Shown in pieces: positions 56,226-64,000 of a DNA stretch of 64,000 bases (position 1 is its first letter; the number at the start of each line of letters is the position of its first letter). Below the pieces are notes generated by a model. The model did no database searches and was not told the DNA's origin. It saw only the letters and a list, made by a program, of their open reading frames with translations. The stretch covers positions 17,436-81,435 of the forward strand of contig CATOGX010000012.1 of the NCBI GenBank assembly GCA_951799405.1. The letters are read 5' to 3'. Position numbers and translations under genes: made by a program. This DNA comes from Agapetus fuscipes (lineage: Eukaryota > Arthropoda > Insecta > Trichoptera > Glossosomatidae).

Positions 56226-56229
56226 ATCT

Positions 56230-56882
56230 ACCTATGAACTAAGTTGCAAAGGTATATTGACATTTAAGGCTTGTATAAGTTTATAATAATTAACGTTCAT
56301 TTAAGTTATCAATTATCTTATTTTGTGTCCCATGGGTCTCATCATCATGTTCTGGAACCATTGCTCTGGCTCCTTGACTGATAGGTTGGTATGAGGCTGA
56401 CCACCCATACTGTAAAAATCGGTCCACTTTTGCCAATGCCACCCCGGTTCAGGGAACGGCGGCAGGAGTTGCAAGGTTTGTGTTCATGTGATGGGGCTTC
56501 CACACGCTTGCCAACCCATCTCAAGTCAAGCGCACAGTGTGTCGTCTAGAACATGCTAGCTGGACAAAATTTTGTCTAATGGACTCATTTTGTCCAGCTA
56601 GCATGTAGCCAAGCGCACAGTGTGTCGTCTAGAACATGCTAGCTGGACAAAATTAGTCAATTAGACAAAATTTTGTCCAGCTAGCATGTTCTAGACGACA
56701 CACTGTGCGCTTGACTTGAGATGGGTTGGCAAGCGTGTGGAAGCCCCATGAGGTTTTGCTTATTTGTATGCACACATGCGTCATGCAGAATGTGTAGGCG
56801 CGAACCTACATGTGCCTGTCTGTGGGCATGCATTTAATATGAGCCTTAAATATTAACATATCTTTGCAGCTTAGATTATAAT
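56230..56882 (+). repeat. RTE-type LINE 3' ends, one interrupted by a palindromic element
   Basis: 56,230-56,275 is a minus-strand tip. The plus-strand unit 56,372-56,882 starts CTTGACTGATAGGTTGGTAT and ends GCAGCTTAGATTATAATC. Its middle (GTGTTCATG / TGAGGTTTTGC) is split by the insert 56,492-56,748. Confidence 0.8.
56492..56748. mobile_element. 257-bp palindromic element with TGA duplication
   Basis: Ends TGGGGCTTCCACACGCTTGC and GCAAGCGTGTGGAAGCCCCA. TGA on both sides (56,489-56,491 and 56,749-56,751) fits a 3-bp TNA target of PIF/Harbinger type. Inside, the block CAAGCGCACAGTGTGTCGTC..GCTAGCTGGACAAAAT occurs twice direct and once inverted, so alternative hairpins are possible. Confidence 0.85.
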
Positions 56883-57057
56883 CTGTAAAGATGAATATCG
56901 CATTTAGATATTGTGCATGGGTTGATTTATTATCATTCACCTAAATACATTAATTAATTTTCACCTAAATACGTAAATTAATTCTGGAATGCTGGATACT
57001 CGATTGAAGATGCCGAGATCCACGGGTAAATTTTTTCATTCATTAACTCGAAATAAG
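56883..57057. other. Short spacer
   Basis: Contains a 2-fold repeat of CACCTAAATAC..AATTAATT. Nothing else. Confidence 0.35.
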
Positions 57058-57575
57058 ATCTGGTATTTTCAACGTTAGCTTATGTGTCTTAAAGCTTGGG
57101 ATACACATGCCCGTAGCTTGCACACTAGCATACCAGCTACTGTCATTTGTATACTCTAAATGGCATGCCTGCAACTAGCAAACAATGGCATACAAGTAGC
57201 TAGCACTAATATGATTTACTTGTATGCCCGTTGAGGGAGGGGACACGGGGGGGTGCCAAACTGGCAACAGCTACAGCATGCCAGTAGATTTTGTTTAATT
57301 CACTTTGATTGTTATCCATTTTTGGCGCGCAAGAATAGGTACAAGTGACTCTTACGAACTGTCTTGTGTGTACACGATGGTAATACTGGCATGCAAGGAC
57401 ACAACTTGCATGTATCCGCAGTGTGCCAGTTACTTGTACAAGCTGCTTACTTTCATGTTAGCTACTTTCCCAAATTACGGGCATATGTATCCCCGGCTTT
57501 ACACTGATAAAAAAAACTACACACATGACCAAGATGAGTGCGTCCTTTTCATTCAGTATAATGGCTGGCTTACAT
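57058..57575. mobile_element. MITE (family of 48,163) with a second MITE nested inside
   Basis: The outer copy starts TGGTATTTTCAACGTTAGCT and resumes at 57,500 (CACTGATAAAAAAAACTAC, GTCCTTTTCATTCAGTATAA). The inserted element, about 57,093-57,499, has inverted ends TTGGGATACACATGCCCGTA and ATTACGGGCATATGTATCCCC, rich in GCATGC / TGCCAGT strings. Confidence 0.7.
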
Positions 57576-58041
57576 TGATCCATGTAAATACATTTCAATC
57601 CAGCGCTGGATCGGAATAGAGCACGTTCCTATTTTTCGATCCAGTGACCGCGCACCCCGTGCCAGTGGCACTGGATCCGTGTAAACGCGATGCGCCAGTC
57701 GCCGCCGCATCAATCAAGCGTTCATGGGTCAGTAGGGTATTCAATTCCGCATACGTGAGGTACTACTTGGTTTTTGCAGGATTTGCATGACTGCATTAAA
57801 AATTCATTTGAAATGATTGGATGCCATGAAACTCGCCATGATTTGATTGGAGGGAGTGGTGGGGTCCTTCAACCGAGTTTTTTTTAGAGAAGGCCAGCAA
57901 ATATTTGGTTATTGGTTAGTGTGATATTTGCCTGCCAAGAAAAAAAAAATTGTTTTCCAAGTCCCTGGATGAAATACCTTTGTATGAACCTCTTAGCCGA
58001 GCACAATAATAAAGTTTTAAGTGTTGTGTTTAGTTTGAGAG
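57576..58041 (+). promoter_or_regulatory. Upstream region and 5' UTR of the piwi-clade gene
   Basis: Contains a short GC-richer stretch (57,640-57,720), CCAAT-type strings on the minus strand (TATTGGTTA at about 57,911 on the plus) and ends with TTTAGTTTGAGAG before the ATG. No TATA box at a convincing distance. The transcription start cannot be fixed. Confidence 0.35.
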
Positions 58042-61000
58042 ATGGAACAAGGCACGGGAAGAGCGCGAGGTCGGGCACGTGGTCGTGCTTCAGCCAATGT
58101 TGGCGCTGCTGCAGGCGGGCCCAGGCCCGGGATGCCTCCTGCTGCAGCCGCCCCTCCCCCCGCCTGGGGCCCTCCCCGACCACAGCCTGTTCCCCAGGCG
58201 GCGCCCCCGCCCCGCCAGCCAGCCCAGCCGCACCCCCAGCCTGCAGGGAGGGCCGCACAGAGGGTGCAGCAGCCCCCTCCCGCCCAGCAAGCCGCTGCCC
58301 TGGGGGCTCAGATGGCGCAGATGTCTATCCAAGGTAATGATTCTGATTAATTCCTCACAGTGCTGTTATTTATAAATTATATTCTTGACTTATATACTGT
58401 AAAAAATGGTTCACTTTGCCAATGTCACCCCTGCTTTAGGGAAGGTCGGCAAGAGTTGCAGGGCTTATGTTAATTTGAGATTGGGTTTTTTATATTGTAG
58501 GTCCACATGCGGCATGTGTAAGCGCGAAATTATGCATGTCTGCTTGTGGGAATGCATTTAATATGAATCTAAAATGATACATATCTTTGCAGCTTAGATT
58601 TAGACTTATAGGTTGGTATGAAGGTGACCACCCATACTGTAAAAAAATGGTTTACTTTGCCAATGTCACCCCTGTTTCAGGGAAGGTCGGCAAGAGTTGC
58701 AGGGCTTATGTTCATTTGAGATTAGGATTTTATATTGCAGGTCCACATGCGGCAACTTATACATGTCTGCTTGTGAGAATGTATTTTATATGAATCTCAA
58801 ATGATATATATCTTTGCAACTTAGATTTAGATTTGCTAAGTGCAAATAGAACTACCTGTACCATTGTCTTCAAAATGAAATTGAAATTTCCAGAAGGGGG
58901 AGATGCAGCAGGAGGAGGGAGGGGAGCCAGGCGTGGAGGGAGCCGTGCCCTGGAGTACACTTTCCTTCAGACTAAACCTGCAGAAGTCAACTCTAAGAAA
59001 GGTTCATATGATTGTCTTCATTTCAATGTATTATTTCAACTTTAAGTGTATCATAAAATGCTTCCTATCATATTTGATGTTCAATCATGCAAATTCACAG
59101 TTCAACGAGTGCATAGTCTTATCTGTGATCACTCAAAGCTGTAAGCTCCGTTCCAGTAGCTCGCTGCTGTGCTGACAGCTAAACATCCCAAAGCTGTAAG
59201 CTCCGTTCCAGTAGCTCGCTGCTGTGCTGACAGCTTAACATCCCAAAGCTGTAAGCTCCGTTCCAGTAGCTCGCTGCTGTGCTGACAGCTTAACATCCCA
59301 AAGCTGTAAGCTCCGTTCCAGTAGCTCGCTGCTGTGCTGACAGCTTAACATCCCAAAGCTGTAAGCTCCGTTCCAGTAGCTCGCTGCTGTGCTGACAGCT
59401 TAACATCCCAAAGCTGTAAGCTCCGTTCCAGTAGCTCGCTACTGTGACAGAAAGGGAGGCCAGGAGACCAGCTGAAATCCATGCATTATCTGAGCGGTTG
59501 CTTCTCAAACACATAAAGTGACATTATGTTTGAAGTTGTAGTGTTAAAAAAAACTGACTGGTATAATAAGGCGTAGAATGTATGTGTGTTTTTTATGCTC
59601 ATTTTATTTTCAGGAACAAGTGGTCAGGAAGTTGGGCTGGTGGCTAATTACTTCAAACTGTTGACCAGGCCCAAGTGGTGCCTCTACCAATACAGAGTGG
59701 AAATCAGCCCTGAGGAAGACAGAACTTTTGTCCGCAAATCTCTGATGAGAGACCAGAAGAAAGTCATCGGCGGGTAAGCACAATAATCTGATATGTTCAT
59801 GAAGACGAATGCAATTTACCAACCTATATTTACATGGCTAGGAACAGTGAATTCATTATCAATATATTGAATGAATTATAAGTGAAATCTTTTACGTATT
59901 TAAAATCAATGGGCGTCGTAGCCTACATTTTCAGGAGGCATTGTTTCTGCATGCCAGCCAAACCTCTAGAATAATGTCAATTCTCCCATAATGGTGCATC
60001 TTATATCCTAAATGTGCAATTGATTTTTGAAGCCAATTATAATGTGTAATTATTCAAGTGACCGTAACTCCAGTTTAAATTGTGTACGCATAAAATAAAT
60101 TACAAGTATTGTGAAATACTTAATAATAGCAAATATAGGCGTCATCTTTAATAAAAGTGCCAATGTATTGAATCTTTAGTTGATTGACTTGTTGTTTGGC
60201 AGATACATCTTTGACGGTACCGTGCTGTACACGGCCCAGCGCCTGCAGCAGCCCTTGGAGCTGTACTCCCGCAGGAGTGAGGATGGAGAGACTATGCGCT
60301 TGACCCTCAAGGTTTGTGCCACTCAGATTCCTGTACATCAAGCTGCCATCTAGACATAACATGTAATAAATAACAGTTGTACATTGTCATTCCAGCTGGT
60401 GGGCGATGTGCCGCCTGGGGATTACCACTACATACAAGTGTTCAACATCATCATGAGGAGATGCTATGAAGCCCTCAAGCTGAAGCTGGTCGGCAGAGAC
60501 TTCTTTGATCCTGAAGCCAAGGTGATTATTTGTTACAACAGGGGCTTGCATCATCCTGATCCATATTCTTCAAGTCATGTTGGTCCCTATGATCTATACT
60601 TTATGTTGCAAAGATATATTGACATTTAAGGCTCATATTTAATGCATGCCCACGAACAGGCACACTGCATGTGTTCATACAAAATTAACCAAACCTCACA
60701 TTGAGATTTGGTTTTTATATTGTAGGTTCACATGCGTCATGCGTAAGCGCGCATGTGAACCTACGAAGGGAAGACAGGACTGAAGAGGTTGATCTATTTC
60801 ATGTGCAATGGACTGAGATATGCAGAGTGAAAAAAAGGAGAATGATAAATGCCGAGGAGGTGAAGAAAGTGGAGCCAACCCATCGGAAGGTTGGCTGGAT
60901 ACAGTAGCTTTTTAATCAACTATGTTGCAGATATGTTAACATTTAAGTTTCAAATGAACTCCTTGCTGAAACAGGGGTGGCATTTACTAAAGTGAGCCTA

Positions 61001-63715
61001 TCTTTAAAGTGTGGTAGGTCAATCTCATACCTATTGGTAACACAAATATACATGCAGATTATTTATAAATATATTATTTTATCATTTTAGGTTGATATCC
61101 GGGAGTACAAGATGCAGATCTGGCCGGGCTACAAAACCACAATAGCCCAACACGAGAATGAGATTCTCATGGTTGCTGAGATTGCGCACAAGGTCATGCG
61201 CCTGGACACTGCCCACGATCTGATTAGCACCGTCAATAAAACCTCAAGGGACTTCCAGCGTGAGGCCACTGAGCAGCTGTGTGGTGAGTGTGTGCTGCTA
61301 CTGCTGTGCTCTCTTGCATTACAGGACCAGGGTTTCTAATGAATGTGTTTGTTGCTCTGCAGGCCAGGTGGTCCTCACAGACTACAACAATAAAACCTAC
61401 CGCATTGATGATGTTGACTGGGCCGTCACACCCAACTCCACTTTCCCCATGAAGGGGCAGCAAATCTCCTATAAGGAATACTACAAGAAGGTAACTCCCC
61501 TCAATTGCGTAAATCCAAGATGTATTGGAAAAAGTAGAGAATTTTGTCTTATACTCTTCAGTTTACAAGGTCAACTACAGTTTTTTTTTAAATATTTAAA
61601 ACCTAAATGAATGCTTTGAGTTTATTGGTGGTTAGTTTTATGTAATAGGAGAATATTAAATGATTTTTGATCTAATTGCTGTGTAAAAACAAAAAAAATC
61701 TGAATTGGTGCTATGAGTGGGAATCCGCATCCCGGTACCATGGAGGTTAAAGGTCCATCCAACCTTACACTAACTGGATCTTGCTTGAGAGTTGGTGCTT
61801 TCTATATAGCTTTTTTTTATGTAATAGTGAATGTGAAACAGTTTTCTTATACTTGTTGATTATTTCCAGAAATACCAGTTGACAATAACTGACATGAGCC
61901 AGCCGATGTTGGTATCGCGTGCCTCAGCTCGAGACATTCGTGCTGGCCAATCAGAGCTCATTTACCTGGTGCCAGAGTTCTGCCGCATGACGGGACTCAC
62001 CGACCAGATGAGGGCCAACTTCCAGCTGATGAGAGCCATGGCACAGCACACACGCGTAGCTCCTGATGCCCGCGTGCAGAAGCTGTTGAACTTCAACAGG
62101 CGGCTGCAAACCAACCCGGAGGTGGCAGAGGTAACTACACTTCCAGATCCTACGTCAGTAGATCAAGAGTTAAATATTGCATAAGTGCTCCTCCATTGCA
62201 CCATAAACATTAAAAAATGTGTGAAAGATATAAAAGCCGGTGGACCGGTCCGTAGCTCAGTGGTAACACTGCGGACTCTGAATGGAAAGGTTGTGGGTTC
62301 GAATCCCAGCGGAGCACAAAAGAATACACCATTTATATTTTCAAATTTTCTCTTCGCTGGGTTGAAAAATTCATAAAGCTTTACCAATGACCGGTCACCA
62401 AGAGATCCATCCAGCCTTACAGCAACTGGGTCTTGCTTGAGTATTGGCGCTTAGTGACGACCAAGCGGCACTACAACAAGTGTCATAGACCCCTAGAGTC
62501 TCGAGAATCTAGGGAGTCTCCCGCACAGGATTTCTTAAAAAAAAAAAGCGTACATACATTTTTACTATTTACAGGATGATTGAGTATTTACGCAATGTTC
62601 TATACTTGTGGTACAGTTGCTTGTATATTCATTAAATATAATTGAGTACAAAAGATGTCTAGAATTTTTCATTTTAATGCCATGTTTTTTTCCCAGGACC
62701 TTAAAGAGTGGGATCTTAGTCTGGACAAGAACTTGGTGCAGTTGAAAGGTCGGCAATATGCTCAAGAGAAGATCGTGCAGGGGTTGAATGGGTGCAAGAG
62801 TTACCCTTCAGGAATCACCAATGACGGCTGGACCCGAGAACTGAGGAACAAGGACATGCTGACTTCTGGCACTGTGTCCAAGTGGGCTATCATCGTCCCA
62901 CAGAGACAGAGAAAAGACTTGGACAATTTCTGTAAGATGATCATGCAGGCAGGAAATGGCGTTGGATTCCGTCTCCCCCCGCCTCTGATCACTGAAATCC
63001 CCAATGACTCAATCGGGGTTTATAACGAAGCCTTGGAGCGCGTCATGACTTCAGCCAACCCCAACATCATCGTGTGCGTAGTCAGCAATGATCGCGGGGA
63101 CAGGTACGGCTCCATCAAGAAGAAGTCCTGCATCGAGCGCCCCGTCCCAACACAAGTAATCACCAACAGGAGCTTGACTAATAAGAACGCGATGTCCATC
63201 GCCACCAAGGTAGCCATACAGATCAACTGCAAGCTGGGAGGCGCCCCTTGGGCCGTGCCCATCCCCTTGTCTAGTCTGATGGTTGTGGGATACGATGTGT
63301 GCCACGACACGCAGAACAAGTCCAAAAGCTACGGAGCCATGGTGGCGTCCATGGACAGCGCCTGCACTCGCTACTTCAGCACCGTCTCTGCTCACACTAA
63401 CGGCGAGGAATTGTCTAATGAGTTTGGCATCAGCATCAAGAAGGCAGTGATGAGTTTCAAGGAAGCCAACAATGTCCTGCCCAAGACAATCATCATCTAC
63501 AGGGACGGTGTGGGAGAGGGGCAGATCCCTCACGTGTACTCCCATGAAGTGGAGACTATCAAGAATGCTCTTGCCAGCATGTACAATGGCCACAATTACA
63601 ACATGGCCTTCATCATTGTCTCCAAACGCCTCAACACACGCTTCTTCTCAGCAGACTCCAGGCAGAATCCCAGTCCTGGCACAGTTATTGATGATGTGGT
63701 CACCAGCCCTGAAAG
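58042..63715 (+). CDS. piwi: Piwi-clade Argonaute (Siwi-like), first nine exons; continues past the window
   Basis: Germline piRNA-guided slicer family. Exons read from frame and splice sites: 58,042-58,333; 58,894-59,001; 59,614-59,773; 60,203-60,311; 60,396-60,521; 61,091-61,283; 61,363-61,490; 61,870-62,130; 62,697-63,715. All phases agree, giving 798 codons plus two bases. The N-terminus (residues 1-40) is rich in RG/RA dipeptides (GTGRARGRARGRA), targets for symmetric dimethylarginine and Tudor binding, and is followed by a Pro/Gln-rich stretch. The N domain (NYFKLLTRPKWCLYQYRVEI), PAZ (about DPEAKVDIREYKMQIWPGYK to YYKKKY), MID (GNGVGFRLPPPLIT) and PIWI domain follow. PIWI catalytic residues visible are D in VVGYDVCHD and D in IIYRDGVGEG. 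The final catalytic His lies beyond the window. No stop or frameshift was seen, so it appears functional. Siwi-type is favoured over Ago3 on overall resemblance, not on a search. Confidence 0.95.
58384..58835 (+). repeat. Two RTE 3'-end copies in tandem (piwi intron 1)
   Basis: Copy 1 is 58,384-58,600 and copy 2 is 58,604-58,835, same orientation, each ending in GCA(G/A)CTTAGATTTAGA. They fill most of the 560-bp intron, ending 58 bp before the next exon. Confidence 0.88.
59135..59448 (+). repeat. 55-bp tandem repeat, about 5.7 units (piwi intron 2)
   Basis: Unit landmarks are AAAGCTGTAAGCTCCG, TTCCAGTAGCTCGCTGC and TGTGCTGACAGCTTAACATC. Successive TCGCTGCTGT strings start at 59,161, 59,216 and 59,271. 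Units are almost identical. Each has a donor-like GTAAGC and an acceptor-like TTCCAG. Confidence 0.93.
60600..61045 (-). repeat. RTE 3'-end fragments, both orientations (piwi intron 5)
   Basis: 60,605-60,700 minus, 60,700-60,750 plus (GAGATTTGGTTTTTATATTG) and 60,915-61,045 minus. The rest (60,760-60,900) is unassigned. Confidence 0.65.
61725..61820 (+). repeat. SINE family A body fragment (piwi intron 7)
   Basis: AAAGGTCCATCCAACCTTAC to TGAGAGTTGGTGCTTTCTA. No head or tail. Confidence 0.7.
62243..62549 (+). mobile_element. SINE family A with poly(A)-type LINE tail (piwi intron 8)
   Basis: GACCGGTCCGTAGCTCAGTGG (A box), GTGGGTTCGAATCCCAG (B box), complete body, then TCATAGACCCCTAGAGTCTC, GGGAGTCTCCCGCACAGG and an A run. 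Second example of this tail type, here on the plus strand. Confidence 0.9.
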
Positions 63716-63772
63716 GTAAGCTGTACGCAATGATACATTAACATTTAGCCTTTAAGATTTATACCTGGCGTA

Positions 63773-64000
63773 GACCGGTCCTTAGTTCAGTGGTAACACT
63801 TCGGACACTGAATAGAAAGTTATGGGTTTGAATCCAGATGAAGCACAAAAAATATACCATTTATGTTTTCAAATTTGCTCTTCGCTGGGTTGAAAAATTC
63901 ATCAACCTTTACCAATGACCGGTCACCAAAGGTCCATCCAGCCTTACAGCAACTGGGTTTTGCTTGAGAATTGGATCTTTGTAGCGACGACGACCAAGCT
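63773..64000 (+). mobile_element. SINE family A, cut by window end (piwi intron 9)
   Basis: GACCGGTCCTTAGTTCAGTGG head, GGGTTTGAATCC, body up to GCGACGACGACCAAGCT at the window edge. Which tail it bears cannot be seen. Confidence 0.88.

Noticed and set aside
58090..58375. Alternative frames in piwi exon 1
   Set aside because: GC-rich exon gives several open frames. Only the frame starting at 58,042 splices in phase to the PAZ/PIWI exons and has the RG/RA-rich start.
59290..59514. Minus-strand 74-codon ORF with internal repeats
   Set aside because: It is a by-product of the 55-bp tandem repeat.
62243..62330. Functional tRNA gene
   Set aside because: A and B boxes are good, but the sequence continues into a conserved SINE body and LINE tail, acceptor stem pairing is poor and the element is repeated many times.
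63051..63593. 180-codon minus-strand ORF in the last piwi exon
   Set aside because: It is antisense to the MID/PIWI coding exon, which has strong family motifs and consistent splice sites.

Overview
The window is insect nuclear DNA, most probably from a moth or butterfly (Lepidoptera). It is AT-rich and gene-poor, with split genes and canonical GT-AG introns. It carries insect-type 28S rDNA, a cuticle/peritrophic chitin deacetylase-like gene, RpL9, a Piwi-clade Argonaute closest to what I know of silkworm Siwi, and a dense mix of RTE-like LINEs, tRNA-derived SINEs, Helitrons and MITEs. Species and order are inferences from this content; no search was run.

Layout. 1-29,880 is almost entirely mobile-element sediment. 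It holds RTE-like LINE copies and their 3' ends, a 5'-truncated RT-bearing LINE (3.3-4.5 kb), hAT remnants (7-8.3 kb), a 1.9 kb antisense 28S rRNA fragment (8.8-10.7 kb) abutting a LINE 3' end, a Helitron 5' end (11.6-12.3 kb), a 3.2 kb compound inverted structure (13.2-16.5 kb), a LINE whose 3' end matches a SINE tail (17.4-18.2 kb), an RTE copy with a YADD box (19.2-20.4 kb), a satellite-like array of about 264-bp units (20.7-23.66 kb), a TTAA-flanked foldback element (24.9-25.6 kb) and nested SINEs. 29,884-32,937 is a complete LTR element: 454-bp LTRs that read as identical, 4-bp target duplication, PBS-like site and polypurine tract. It has no gag-pol. Its single long ORF joins an N-terminal SAP domain to a DEK-like chromatin protein. 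33-39.9 kb is again SINE, mariner, Helitron and RTE debris.

Genes. From 39,950 three host genes follow. The chitin deacetylase-like gene (+, ten exons visible, 39,950-48,877) has degraded active-site motifs and a seven-fold 41-bp tandem repeat that multiplies one 3' splice site. RpL9 (-, coding 51,232-54,466) is convergent with it. The piwi-clade gene (+, 58,042 to beyond the end, nine exons visible) is divergent from RpL9. All three carry repeats in their introns. The piwi gene, whose family silences transposons through piRNAs, itself holds several SINE/RTE insertions and a 55-bp intronic tandem repeat.

Main points for follow-up are the LTR element carrying a host-like DEK gene, the multiplied splice acceptor, one SINE head joined to two different LINE tails, and the higher-order structure of the RTE-3'-end array. 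Exon limits come from reading frame and splice consensus only.
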